NCBI RefSeq assembly: GCF_000774145.1
Contig: NZ_KN322987.1
Coordinates: 1,474,670-1,538,669, forward strand
DNA: 64,000 nt
DNA from: Pseudomonas mediterranea CFBP 5447
GTDB lineage: Bacteria; Pseudomonadota; Gammaproteobacteria; Pseudomonadales; Pseudomonadaceae
Direction: 5' to 3'
Made by a program: the position numbers and the translations under genes. This document shows, in pieces, positions 54,632 through 63,860 of the stretch (positions are counted from its first letter, which is position 1; the number at the start of each line of letters is the position of its first letter). The notes under the pieces are model-generated. The model did not search any database. It had not been told where the DNA came from and was given only the letters and a program-made list of their open reading frames with translations.

Positions 54632-55497
54632 TGCTCGCGGCCACCCACCTTTGGCAGCCCTTTCAGGAATTCGTCTTCATGCGCAGGGCTTTGCTCGGTG
54701 GCCTGGTATTGGCCTGCAGCACGGCGCCGTTGGGAGTATTTCTGATCCTGCGTCGCATGAGCCTGATCGGCGACGCCGTTGCTCACGGTATTCTGCCCGG
54801 AGCAGCGTTGGGCTTCTGGTTCGCCGGGTTGAGCCTGCCGGCCTTGACGTTGGGAGGCCTCGGCGCGGGCCTGGGCATGGCCGGGCTCGCGGCTTGGGTG
54901 ACGCGCCGGACCGGCCTGCGGGAAGACGCCAGCCTCGCAGCGATTTATCCCATCTCTCTGGCAGCCGGGGTGTTGATCCTCGGCATGGCCGGTAAACGCC
55001 TGGATCTGCTGCACCTGTTGTTCGGTTCGGCCTTGGCGGTGGACGGCCCGACCCTGACCGGCATGCTTTGGGTATCGGCGGCCAGCCTGATTGCCATGGC
55101 GCTGATCTACCGCCCGCTGTTGCTCGACACCCTGGATCCGCTGTTCCTGCAAACCGTCAGCCGTCTCGGCCCGTTGGCCCACGGTGTATTCCTGACACTG
55201 GTGGTGTTGAACCTGGTGATCGGCTTCCAGGCGATTGGCGCTCTCATGGTGGTCGGCCTGATGATGTTGCCGGCCGCTTCCTCGCGGTTCTGGAGCCGTC
55301 GCTTGCCGGCCCTGATAGCCATCGCGGCGCTGTTCGGCTGCCTCTCGGTCTGGTTCGGCCTGTTGCTGTCCTTCTATTTCTCCCTGCCCAGCGGCCCGGC
55401 CATCGTGCTGGTTGCGGGAGTGTTGTATCTGTTGTCCGTGATATTCGGTCCGGTGCACGGTCTGCTGCACCGCCCGCCCTTGCTCACATCCCCATGA
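54631..55497 (+). CDS. metal ABC transporter permease (ZnuB-like)
   Basis: 288-residue permease of the ABC-3 family with about eight membrane segments: FMRRALLGGLVLACSTAPLGVFLILRRMSLIGDAVAHGILPGAALGF is the typical start, and FQAIGALMVVGLMMLPAASSRFW the typical late block. Substrate zinc is inferred from the cluster and the Zur boxes. Confidence 0.93.
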   Translation: MLAATHLWQPFQEFVFMRRALLGGLVLACSTAPLGVFLILRRMSLIGDAVAHGILPGAALGFWFAGLSLPALTLGGLGAGLGMAGLAAWVTRRTGLREDASLAAIYPISLAAGVLILGMAGKRLDLLHLLFGSALAVDGPTLTGMLWVSAASLIAMALIYRPLLLDTLDPLFLQTVSRLGPLAHGVFLTLVVLNLVIGFQAIGALMVVGLMMLPAASSRFWSRRLPALIAIAALFGCLSVWFGLLLSFYFSLPSGPAIVLVAGVLYLLSVIFGPVHGLLHRPPLLTSP

Positions 55498-55508
55498 GGT
55501 GTTCCCCG

Positions 55509-56384
55509 ATGCGCGCCCTGCTCGTGCTGTTCAGTCTGATGCTGTCGATGTCCTTGTCCGCCGCCGAGAAACTTCAGGTGGTCACCAGCTTCAGCATTCT
55601 CGCCGATATGACCCGACAGGTCGGTGGCGAGCATATCCAGATCACCAACATGGTCGGAGCGGATGCCGATGCGCACACGTACGAACCGACGCCGGACGAT
55701 GCCAAGGCGCTGCTCGGCGCAAAATTGATCATCAAGAATGGATTGGGCTTCGAGCCGTGGCTGGATCGCCTGGTCACCAGCACGGAAACCCGCGCCCCGG
55801 TCATCAGTGCCAGTCGCGGCGTGATCCCACGGTCGCTGGACGAAGACGGTGAGACCATCCCCGACCCGCACGCGTGGCACAACCTGGCGAACGCCGAGCT
55901 ATATGTGCACAACATCACCAAGGCGCTGGAAGCCGCCGACCCGGCCAACAAAGCTGACTATGAGCGCAACAGCCAAGCGTACTTGAAGAAGATCTATGCG
56001 CTGCTCGCGGATGCCAAGGCCAAGCTCGGTTCCCTGCCGCCCGGTGACCGCAAGATCGTGACGTCCCACGATGCATTCGGTTACCTGGGTCAGGCCTATG
56101 GCATCGACTTCATTGCACCCCAGGGATTGTCCACTGAGCGCGAACCGTCGGCGGCCGAAGTCGCAGCGCTGATTACCCAGATTCGTCAGGCGCACGTCAA
56201 AGCGGTGTTCATGGAGAACATCAAGGACACCCGCCTGCTCAAGCAGATCGCCGATGAAAGCGGCGCACACATCGGCGGCACGCTGTATTCCGACGCCCTC
56301 GCCGCCAGCGGGCCGGCCAGTACTTTCACCGGCCTGTTCGAATACAACCTCAAGACACTGTACGACGCCTTGGCCAAACCGTAG
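55509..56384 (+). CDS. metal ABC transporter substrate-binding protein (ZnuA-like)
   Basis: 291-residue cluster A-I binding protein, with a signal peptide (LLVLFSLMLSMSLSAA). Metal ligands likely include His in DAHTYEPTPDD, His in DPHAWHN, His in SHDAFGYLGQ and Asp in LYSDAL. It lacks the His-rich loop of many ZnuA proteins. ATG 55509 is preferred because GAGGTG lies at the right distance; ATG 55494 overlaps the permease stop and would break the signal peptide. Last gene of the importer operon. Confidence 0.93.
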   Translation: MRALLVLFSLMLSMSLSAAEKLQVVTSFSILADMTRQVGGEHIQITNMVGADADAHTYEPTPDDAKALLGAKLIIKNGLGFEPWLDRLVTSTETRAPVISASRGVIPRSLDEDGETIPDPHAWHNLANAELYVHNITKALEAADPANKADYERNSQAYLKKIYALLADAKAKLGSLPPGDRKIVTSHDAFGYLGQAYGIDFIAPQGLSTEREPSAAEVAALITQIRQAHVKAVFMENIKDTRLLKQIADESGAHIGGTLYSDALAASGPASTFTGLFEYNLKTLYDALAKP

Positions 56385-56408
56385 CCATCCGCGTCACCTG
56401 CGCAGCGG

Positions 56409-56930
56409 TCAAGCTCTCGGCTTGACCGTTCCGCAATCCTGCCCCAACCACACGGCACGGGTATCGAGGCTGCCATTCTGCTGGATGCCGGTGGCATTGA
56501 AGGTGCCGTTGACCTTGGTGGTGAATTCCCGATCGCTCTGGAATGTGGCGATACCGTTGCCCTGGGCTTTCGGGCAGCTGAAGCGAAATTTCCACTGATT
56601 ACCGGTACGCTCGGTGATCTGCTGTTTGCACCCCGATTGCGGATCCTGCAGCGGAATGTCATTGGTCTGGACCTGCGCCGGCGTCAGGCATACCCGGATC
56701 CCCTTCCCGCCCATGGTAATGCCCTGCTTTTCCAGCATCGCCCGTTGCTCCGGGGTGATCTGGTTCTGCAACTGGCCGAGGATCAGTTGCAGGTCTGGCA
56801 GGTTCTGGTTATCGACTTTCATATTGCTCGTAGTCAGCTCCCACAAACCTGGCTGAAGCATCTGCGCCTGAGCCGCCACAGGAACCGATAAGCCAACCGC
56901 CAAGGCCAAACCCAGCAGACGAACATTCAT
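56409..56930 (-). CDS. DUF3617 family secreted protein
   Basis: 173-residue protein with a signal peptide (LGLALAVGLSVPVAAQA). The mature start MLQPGLWELTTSNMKVD and the VCLTPAQVQ and CKQQITERTGNQWKFRFSCP blocks fit DUF3617, with conserved cysteines. Function unknown. It converges with the zinc importer operon. The start at 56930 puts the signal peptide at the N-terminus. Confidence 0.85.
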   Translation of the reverse strand: MNVRLLGLALAVGLSVPVAAQAQMLQPGLWELTTSNMKVDNQNLPDLQLILGQLQNQITPEQRAMLEKQGITMGGKGIRVCLTPAQVQTNDIPLQDPQSGCKQQITERTGNQWKFRFSCPKAQGNGIATFQSDREFTTKVNGTFNATGIQQNGSLDTRAVWLGQDCGTVKPRA

Positions 56931-57069
56931 TGCAAGAACTCCAGAGGACAAGTGGCCGTTAGACGCCACCCACAGGCTTCGGTTCAGGCTCGGCGACAGT
57001 GAATTAAATAGCGACATTCGCCATGGAACATGGTCTGTTAAGCATTGAACTTCAGGAGCAAGGCTGCCC

Positions 57070-58509
57070 ATGGATTATTTTGGACCGCATGTTTTCGGTT
57101 ACCTGATTGCATTGCTTCATACCCTGGGTTCCATCGCCGCGGTGCATGCGGTCCTGACGGTACGCACCGCCCAAGGCTCGATTGCCTGGGCCCTGTCCCT
57201 GGTGTTTATTCCCTACCTGACGTTGATTCCTTATCTGGTATTTGGCCGCAGTACCTTCGACGGCTACATCAAGGCACGCCGCCAAGCCAACGAAGAAATG
57301 CGCAAGGCCGTGTCCGAGCTGAACTGGCGCCCCTGGGTCGAAGAGGCCCTGACTGCCCGTGCCTCACAGGCCTACGCCTCGCTACGGGCCATGCCCAAAC
57401 TGGGCCGGACGCCCTGCCTGGCGAACAACGAGGTACGTCTGCTCGTCAACGGTCACGACACCTTCGAAGCCATTTTCCGAGCTATCGATAACGCCCGGGA
57501 AGCTGTGCTGATCCAGTTCTTCATCATTCACGACGACCGACTGGGTCGGCGCCTGCAAGCGCTACTCCTGAAGAAAGCCGCCGAGGGGGTTGCGGTGTAT
57601 CTGTTGTATGACCGGATCGGCAGCCACTCCCTGCCCCATCGCTATGTCCAGGCGTTGCGCGACGGAGGTATTCACGTCAAGGCATTCGCGACCCGCAGTG
57701 GCTGGCTCAATCGCTTCCAGGTCAATTTTCGCAACCACCGCAAGATCGTTGCGGTGGACGGCGTATTGGGCTTCGTCGGTGGGCACAATGTGGGCGATGA
57801 ATACTTGGGGGAAATGCCGCCATTGTCGCCGTGGCGAGACACCCATGTCGAAGTGCGCGGCCCCGTAGTGGCGAGCATGCAGGAGTCGTTTGCCGAAGAC
57901 TGGTTCTGGGCTGCCCGTTCGCTACCGCCGCTGATCCTGCCGGACACCTACCCCGATGACGGCGTGCTCTGTCAGTTGCTGGCCAGCGGTCCGGCCGATG
58001 CCCAGGAAACCTGCTCGCTTTTTTTCGTCGAAGCCATCCATGCGGCCAGCGAACGGGTCTGGATCACCACGCCCTACTTCATTCCCGACGAGTCGGTATT
58101 CGCTGCGTTACGCCTGGCGGTGCTGCGCGGGGTGGATGTGCGCATCCTATTGCCTTCACGACCGGACCATAAGATCGTCTACGCCGCTTCCAGCCTGTAT
58201 GCATTCGAAGCGGTGCGCGCCGGTGTGCGCGTCTTCCGCTACGAGCCCGGTTTCCTGCATCAGAAAGTAGTACTGATCGACCGGGAAATCAGCGCCATCG
58301 GCAGCGCCAACCTGGACAATCGTTCGTTCCGGTTGAATTTCGAAGTGATGCTGCTGACGGTGGATATTCCGTTCGCCACCGAGGTCGAGCAGATGCTTGA
58401 AAGAGACTTCGCTCAAGCCCGCGAAATCGCCAAAGAGGAAAGCCGGGAAACCCACCGCCTGCAGAAGGTCGGCATGCGGGTTGCCCGGCTTATTTCGCCG
58501 ATTCTTTAA
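57070..58509 (+). CDS. cls: cardiolipin synthase
   Basis: 479-residue membrane enzyme that condenses two phosphatidylglycerol molecules to cardiolipin. Two N-terminal membrane segments are followed by two phospholipase D motifs: NHRKIVAVDG...GFVGGHNVGDEY (about residue 220) and LHQKVVLIDREISAIGSANLDNRS (about 397). Usual length. It meets the convergent cfa gene with a 4-bp overlap. Confidence 0.95.
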   Translation: MDYFGPHVFGYLIALLHTLGSIAAVHAVLTVRTAQGSIAWALSLVFIPYLTLIPYLVFGRSTFDGYIKARRQANEEMRKAVSELNWRPWVEEALTARASQAYASLRAMPKLGRTPCLANNEVRLLVNGHDTFEAIFRAIDNAREAVLIQFFIIHDDRLGRRLQALLLKKAAEGVAVYLLYDRIGSHSLPHRYVQALRDGGIHVKAFATRSGWLNRFQVNFRNHRKIVAVDGVLGFVGGHNVGDEYLGEMPPLSPWRDTHVEVRGPVVASMQESFAEDWFWAARSLPPLILPDTYPDDGVLCQLLASGPADAQETCSLFFVEAIHAASERVWITTPYFIPDESVFAALRLAVLRGVDVRILLPSRPDHKIVYAASSLYAFEAVRAGVRVFRYEPGFLHQKVVLIDREISAIGSANLDNRSFRLNFEVMLLTVDIPFATEVEQMLERDFAQAREIAKEESRETHRLQKVGMRVARLISPIL

Positions 58510-59693
58510 GGTGTGTAGATATCGTCGCGGGTCCAGGGCAAATCATGGCTGCCATCGGCGTAGGCCTTCACTGCCAGGATCTGATGCAGATTGATCCAGC
58601 CCTTGGCGAACGCATAGGCGCATCCGGCCAGGTACAGACGCCAGATCCGCAGCGCCTGCTCCGGCACCTCTTTCGACGCGGCCTCCAGATTGTCTTCGAG
58701 CCGCTCGCTCCAATGATCCAGCGTGCGTGCGTAGTGCAGGCGCAAGCTCTCCACATCGACAATCTCCAACCCTGCCTCGCTGATCTGCGCTGAAATCATC
58801 GACAGGTGCGGCAGCTCGCCATTGGGAAAAACGTACTTCTCGATAAAATCCCCTGCGCCACGGCCGACCGGACGGCCATCGGTGTGTTTGGCCGTGATGC
58901 CATGGTTCATCACCAGCCCACCCTCGCGGACCGCGCCAAACAGCGTCTTGCAGTACTGTTCCAGATTGGCGTGGCCCACGTGCTCGAACATGCCGACGCT
59001 GACCACCTTGTCGAAGCGACCGTCCTGCGGGAGGTCCCGATAATCCAGTAACTGCAACTCCACCTGATCCTCCAGGCCCTCCGCTTTGACCCGCTCCCGG
59101 GCCAGGGAAAGTTGCGCCTTGCTCAAGGTGATTCCAAATACCTTGACGCCGAACTCCCGCGCCGCATAACGCGCCAAACCACCCCAGCCACAGCCGACAT
59201 CCAGCAGGTACTCACCGGGCTGCAGGCGCAGTTTCCGGCACAGGTGGCGGAACTTGGCTTGTTGGGCCTGCTCGATGCTTTCGCTGCCCGTCTCGAAATA
59301 GGCGCAGGAATAGGCCATGTCGCTGTCGAGCCACAGTTGATAAAACGCGTTGGAAAGGTCGTAGTGATAGGAAATCGCCTTGGCGTCGGTTTCCTTGTCG
59401 TGGACTGAACGTACCGGCTGGTTGTCGCCGTCTTCGTCCACCAGCGCCTGACTCCATTCATCGCAGACCCGGATCACTTCGCTGATCGAGCCTTCGAGTT
59501 CGAGCTTGCCTTCGACAAACGCCGCCCCCAGCGCGTCCAGGCTGGGATGGGTGAGTTGCGCGACCATCTGTGGGTCCTTGACCACGATCGTGACGCTGGG
59601 ATCGGCACCCAGCGTGAATTCATGGCCGTCCCAGAGTCGCAGCCGAAGCGATAGTTGGAGATTCTGTAAGGCCGGTGGAAGTTGCGCGAGCAT
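58506..59693 (-). CDS. cfa: cyclopropane-fatty-acyl-phospholipid synthase
   Basis: 395-residue SAM-dependent methyltransferase acting on membrane unsaturated acyl chains. The SAM site is LLDVGCGWGGLARYAAREFGVKVFGITLSKAQ; YHYDLSNAFYQLWLDSDMAYSCAYF and VSVGMFEHVGHANL are further hallmarks. ATG at 59693 follows AAGGGGG. A 16-bp perfect palindrome lies just upstream of that site. Together with cls it forms a membrane-lipid pair. Confidence 0.95.
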   Translation of the reverse strand: MLAQLPPALQNLQLSLRLRLWDGHEFTLGADPSVTIVVKDPQMVAQLTHPSLDALGAAFVEGKLELEGSISEVIRVCDEWSQALVDEDGDNQPVRSVHDKETDAKAISYHYDLSNAFYQLWLDSDMAYSCAYFETGSESIEQAQQAKFRHLCRKLRLQPGEYLLDVGCGWGGLARYAAREFGVKVFGITLSKAQLSLARERVKAEGLEDQVELQLLDYRDLPQDGRFDKVVSVGMFEHVGHANLEQYCKTLFGAVREGGLVMNHGITAKHTDGRPVGRGAGDFIEKYVFPNGELPHLSMISAQISEAGLEIVDVESLRLHYARTLDHWSERLEDNLEAASKEVPEQALRIWRLYLAGCAYAFAKGWINLHQILAVKAYADGSHDLPWTRDDIYTP

Positions 59694-59708
59694 GAAGTAA
59701 CCCCCTTG

Positions 59709-59724
59709 TTTCAGACGTCTGAAA
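59709..59724. promoter_or_regulatory. 16-bp perfect palindrome in the cfa leader
   Basis: TTTCAGACGTCTGAAA, directly upstream of the cfa ribosome site. Placed to act as an operator or, as RNA, to hinder ribosome entry. Confidence 0.5.
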
Positions 59725-59737
59725 TGAGGGTAGACCA

Positions 59738-59777
59738 TCGTAGAAAAATAGCAGGCTATCGAATTTATAGCCTTTTT
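59738..59777. terminator. bidirectional terminator candidate downstream of the ATPase gene
   Basis: GGCTAT/ATAGCC stem around AATT-rich loop, flanked by A5 on one side and T5 on the other. It could end the metal-ATPase operon. Confidence 0.55.
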
Positions 59778-59866
59778 CTATCGTCGCCCGAATTCACTCC
59801 CTGAGCCGGTACTGCCAACTGTATGCACCCTCTTCCACCATGGACTGCAAGTTCCACATACAAGTT

Positions 59867-61774
59867 CTAACCCCCGTCCTGGACTTTCAGCAACGGTTCC
59901 TGAAAGCGTAGCAGCCTTCCGGCATTTCCCAATACCAGTAAAGTGCTCAGGTTATGCAGCAGCGCTGCGATCATTGCCCCCGCGGCGCCAAGCCAGCCGA
60001 ACGCAGCAAAAGCGACAATCGCCAGCGTCCAACCCAGGCCGATGATCACATTGACCTGAAGCGTCTGCCGACACTGGCGACTGAGCCGCACGCAGGTACC
60101 GAGCCGCCTCAGATCGCTGCCGATCAGGACGATGTCCGCCGACGCCAGGGCAATGTCCGCACCACCTGCCCCCATGGCGACGCCCACCACCCCGGCCTTG
60201 AGCGCCAGCGAATCATTGATACCGTCACCGACGACCATGGGGCGGAAGCCATTGTCGATCTCCGTCATGACCCGCTTCAGCTTGTCTTCCGGCAGCGCCT
60301 GAGCTTGTACATCGGCAATTCCTACTTCCCGGGCGAGTGTGCTGGCCACACTCTGGCGGTCGCCAGTCAACAACAGCTGCCGCCCCAGGCCCAGCGTCCG
60401 CAGCTCAGCCATGGCGACCCGGGCTTCCGGCTTGATGCTATCGGCCAGCAGCAACCAGGCGAGGAACTGTCCATTCAGGGCCAGCCCGGCAATCGGGCCA
60501 TCATGATGGGGTACCATTGAGGTTTCGATGCCCAGCTGAGCAAACAACTCAGGACGGCCGAGAGCCGCTTTACCCTGGCTGGTCATCGCCACTACACCCA
60601 GGCCCTGGCGCTCGTGGATGTCCGTCAACGGCAGATATTCTTCCGACTTCACCAATCCAGCCAACGCCCGGCTGACCGGATGGCTGCTGGCGGATCCAAG
60701 GCTCGCGGCCAGGGGCAACAGGGACGGCTGATCGCCGCTCGGGCTTTCGATGGATTGCAGACGCAAAGTGCCGTAGGTCAAGGTCCCGGTCTTGTCGACC
60801 ACCAGTGACGTCAGGTCTGCCAGCTCTTCCAGGAAAGCCGAACTACGGATCAGGATGCCATGGCGCGCAGCCACTGCGATTCCCGCGATAGCGGTCGCCG
60901 GCGCCGACAACACCAACGCACAAGGACAGGCCGCCACCAGCACCGCCAGCATCGCCTGGGCATCGTTGGTAATGAACCAGGTCACCGCCGCCAGCAGCAA
61001 CACCAGCACCAGATAGCTGCCGGCATAACGCTCCAGCAGCCGGGTGATAGGCGGCTTCGAACGCTCGGCGTTTTGCATCAGGGCGATGACCTTGCCCAAC
61101 GTCGATTCCTGGCCCGTGCGGGTCACTTCCAGGCGCAGCAAACCATCGAGATTGATCGCCCCCCCGAAGACTTCGGTGCCCACTACGGCTTCCAGTGGCA
61201 CCGACTCACCGGTAATGGGCGCAGTGTCGAGGCTGGCCTGGCCGGACAACACCCGGCCATCGGCCGGTACGCGATCACCGGCCCGCACCTCGACCGTATC
61301 GCCGGGTCGCAGCGTGGCGTTGTCGACTTCGATGATCGAGCCATCGGCCAGTACCTTGCGACCCAGGCTGCGGGTCAGTTGACCCAAGGCGTGGATGGCT
61401 TCCTGGGAACCGATGACGCTACGCTCTTCCAGCACATGACCGAAGATCATGATGATCGGCAGCAGCGCCGCCGTCAGCAGATCCCCGGTGGCCCAGGCCC
61501 CCAGCATGGCCAGGGCGATCAGCTGATCGGTGATGCCGTGCAAGCTTGGATACCGCAGGCTGTACCACGCCGAACGCATCACCGGCACCGCGACCAACAG
61601 CGAAGCGACACCAAGCAACAGCTGGCTGACCCCGGTCTGCTCCGGCGACCAGGCGCGCCATACCAGACCCAGCGCGAGCAGCCCGAGGGCGAGCATCGCC
61701 AGGGTCAACTGCCGAGCGGCCGTACGTTGTTCGGCGCTAGACAACATTGGAACAGCGGCGGCTTGCGCACTCAT
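59867..61774 (-). CDS. P1B-type heavy-metal-translocating ATPase
   Basis: 635-residue metal pump. Seen in order: PITGESVPLE (actuator), the metal motif ACPCALVLSAP (Cys-Pro-Cys), VVDKTGTLT (phosphorylated Asp), SSHPVSRAL, and VVGDGINDSLALKAG. It lacks an N-terminal CxxC metal-binding domain. The last membrane region reads LLHNLSTLLVLGNAGRLL, where zinc/cadmium pumps often have an Asp; here Asn is present, so the metal is unclear. Starts with an ATGA overlap with the preceding SPFH gene, forming one operon with two SPFH proteins. Confidence 0.92.
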   Translation of the reverse strand: MSAQAAAVPMLSSAEQRTAARQLTLAMLALGLLALGLVWRAWSPEQTGVSQLLLGVASLLVAVPVMRSAWYSLRYPSLHGITDQLIALAMLGAWATGDLLTAALLPIIMIFGHVLEERSVIGSQEAIHALGQLTRSLGRKVLADGSIIEVDNATLRPGDTVEVRAGDRVPADGRVLSGQASLDTAPITGESVPLEAVVGTEVFGGAINLDGLLRLEVTRTGQESTLGKVIALMQNAERSKPPITRLLERYAGSYLVLVLLLAAVTWFITNDAQAMLAVLVAACPCALVLSAPATAIAGIAVAARHGILIRSSAFLEELADLTSLVVDKTGTLTYGTLRLQSIESPSGDQPSLLPLAASLGSASSHPVSRALAGLVKSEEYLPLTDIHERQGLGVVAMTSQGKAALGRPELFAQLGIETSMVPHHDGPIAGLALNGQFLAWLLLADSIKPEARVAMAELRTLGLGRQLLLTGDRQSVASTLAREVGIADVQAQALPEDKLKRVMTEIDNGFRPMVVGDGINDSLALKAGVVGVAMGAGGADIALASADIVLIGSDLRRLGTCVRLSRQCRQTLQVNVIIGLGWTLAIVAFAAFGWLGAAGAMIAALLHNLSTLLVLGNAGRLLRFQEPLLKVQDGG

Positions 61775-62823
61775 TGCTCAGCTCCCTGAATAATCAGGCG
61801 GGAATCGTCTTTCGGGTCGACCGTGGTCACTGACCCGGCCTGGCGGAGAATGCCGGGCATGCGCTCGCGATACAGGCGTAGCAGCAGTTGCGGATCAGCG
61901 TCTTTGGACTTCGCCAAACCGAGCACCGTGGCGGTGTCGGCCGAAGCCTTGGCCAGCCGTTCGCTGGCCTGGGCATGTGCCACTTGCAGGGCGCGGTCGG
62001 AATCCTGGTGGGCTGTCTGGGTCAACTTCTCGGCTTCGGTGCGGGCATTGGCAACGGCTTTATCGGCCTGCTGGCTGGCCGTGAGCACCGCGTTGAATGC
62101 GCTCACCGCCGGGCCCGGCAAACTTGACTGGACGTCGACCCGTACCACCTCGATCCCCAGCCCCTGCCCCGTAGCGGCAAGATCGGCCAGCCGTCGGTTG
62201 ATGCCCTGCACGAGATCACCACGCAGGCGCTCGCGGCGTTCGGCGGCCTGGTTATCGCTGCCGATCAGTTCGGGACGGGCGACCAGAATCGTGTCCAGGT
62301 CCCGAGCCGCTGCGAGGGTTACCGCGCTACGGGTGACCAGGCGATCCAGTGCCGGTAAAACATGCTCGCCCTGCAAGACAAATGCATAGGGTTCGGTGAC
62401 TTTGTAGAACACCCGCACATCCAGTTGCACCACCCCAGCATCGCCGGTCAATAAATAACCAGAGCCCGCCAGCGCATCGCTGACCGGCGAGGCGAAGCTG
62501 GCGACACGATCTGCCTGCAAGGCCGCATCGGAGCGCAGCAGATTTTCCACCCGACGCTCCAAGACCCGATCCGCGGCCGGCAGCAGAATGACTCGTTCCA
62601 CGGGACGCGGCCACGCCAACAACAGCCCGGCATTTTGAATGCGATTCAGCGCGCCGAAATGCAGCACCACGGCACGATTCTGTGGATCGATCTGCCGAAC
62701 GTTGGAAAAGACCCAAGCCAACGCGGCGAGAATGGTGACGGCATAAAGCGCCAAGAAGGCCACGCGTCCCGCCTGAATCCAAGGACTGGATAACGCATTT
62801 GTTCCACGTGGAACCAAACTCAT
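61771..62823 (-). CDS. SPFH/prohibitin protein, HflK-like
   Basis: 350-residue protein with one N-terminal membrane segment (AFLALYAVTILAALAWVF) and an SPFH domain (ENRAVVLHFGAL-like start, LDVRVFYKVTEPYAFVLQGE, then a long Ala/Glu/Gln coiled coil, about 230-310). Annotated relatives are called HflK, protease modulator. It overlaps both neighbours by 4 bp. Linked to a metal ATPase rather than to hflX/FtsH-type genes, so it is a paralogue of the housekeeping pair. Confidence 0.88.
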   Translation of the reverse strand: MSLVPRGTNALSSPWIQAGRVAFLALYAVTILAALAWVFSNVRQIDPQNRAVVLHFGALNRIQNAGLLLAWPRPVERVILLPAADRVLERRVENLLRSDAALQADRVASFASPVSDALAGSGYLLTGDAGVVQLDVRVFYKVTEPYAFVLQGEHVLPALDRLVTRSAVTLAAARDLDTILVARPELIGSDNQAAERRERLRGDLVQGINRRLADLAATGQGLGIEVVRVDVQSSLPGPAVSAFNAVLTASQQADKAVANARTEAEKLTQTAHQDSDRALQVAHAQASERLAKASADTATVLGLAKSKDADPQLLLRLYRERMPGILRQAGSVTTVDPKDDSRLIIQGAEQ

Positions 62824-63860
62824 GGTTGGGTTCCACCTTTGAGTTCCACGGAAGCGGGTCCGTCAACCAACACCCGGAACGGCGCCGCGTCGGTGCGCAA
62901 GATCAGCTTAGTGCCGGGGCTGACAATCGTGCCCAAGGTGTCCAGCGAGCGCAGCAGGTTATACAGCTGAGGCGAACCGGCGTAGGCCCTGCCATAGATT
63001 TCAGCGGCCTCGACTCGGGACTGAGCTTCGATATCGGCGGCTTTCACCGTGGCATCCGCCTGCACGATCCGCGCATCCCGTTCAGCAGCGGAACGTATTT
63101 GCGCCGCTTCGCGTTTACCAATGGCGGTGCGTTCGGTGGCGATGGTTTCCCGCTCGGCACGCATGCGGTCCACCGTCGCGGTCAACGTCACCGAAGGCAA
63201 GGTCAGCCGCTCGATGCCAACCTGCAATACCCGCACGCCGTAGGTAGTGAGCAACTGCTGTTCGATCTGCTGGCGCAACTGCGCTTCGAAATCGCCGATA
63301 CGTACCTGGCTGGCGTCGGTGTTCACTAGATTTGCCAGGTCAAAACTGGCGGCCGTGGCTTCCAGGGCCGAGCCCACGAATGTGCGAATCTGCCGGGCGG
63401 CCTCGTCCGGTTGGTTCTGCACTGCACGCATGAAGCGTTGGACATTATCTGGATCACCCTGAACCTGCCACGCCACGTAGGCTTGAACGATGATGCGCAG
63501 TCCGTCACGGGTACCGACGTCTTGCAGACCGCTGGATGTTGTGCGCAACCGCAAGTCCACCGGAATCGCCGCCTCGAACGGCGCCGGCCAACGCCAGCCC
63601 AGGCCAGGCTGCAACAATACCCGCGCCGGATTACCGAAGCGGGTGATGACGGTCGCCTCCCCCGAGCGCACCTGGACCAGGCTCGCGGCGGCAACGGCGA
63701 AGGCTACCAACAGCGCCGCCCAGCCCATTCGCCGCCAGGGAAACGGGCCTGCTTCCTGTGGGTCGCCGTGATGATGGTGGTGATGCCCATGATGATGACC
63801 GGCATGGCCGTGGTCATGACCGGAGTGATCGTGATGAGCGTGGGAAGAAGACTGGCTCAA
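62820..63860 (-). CDS. SPFH/prohibitin protein, HflC-like, with histidine-rich N-terminal tail
   Basis: 346-residue protein. Residues about 7-32 are mostly His, Asp and Gly (HAHHDHSGHDHGHAGHHHGH and on), a likely metal-binding tail facing the cytoplasm. A membrane segment follows (about 47-66), then an SPFH domain (GEATVITRFGNPARVLLQPGLGWRWPAPF) and a coiled-coil with many Arg/Glu/Ala residues. The first codon is TTG, overlapping the stop of the upstream gene (TTGA). Next ATG would remove the His tail. Confidence 0.88.
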   Translation of the reverse strand: MSQSSSHAHHDHSGHDHGHAGHHHGHHHHHHGDPQEAGPFPWRRMGWAALLVAFAVAAASLVQVRSGEATVITRFGNPARVLLQPGLGWRWPAPFEAAIPVDLRLRTTSSGLQDVGTRDGLRIIVQAYVAWQVQGDPDNVQRFMRAVQNQPDEAARQIRTFVGSALEATAASFDLANLVNTDASQVRIGDFEAQLRQQIEQQLLTTYGVRVLQVGIERLTLPSVTLTATVDRMRAERETIATERTAIGKREAAQIRSAAERDARIVQADATVKAADIEAQSRVEAAEIYGRAYAGSPQLYNLLRSLDTLGTIVSPGTKLILRTDAAPFRVLVDGPASVELKGGTQP

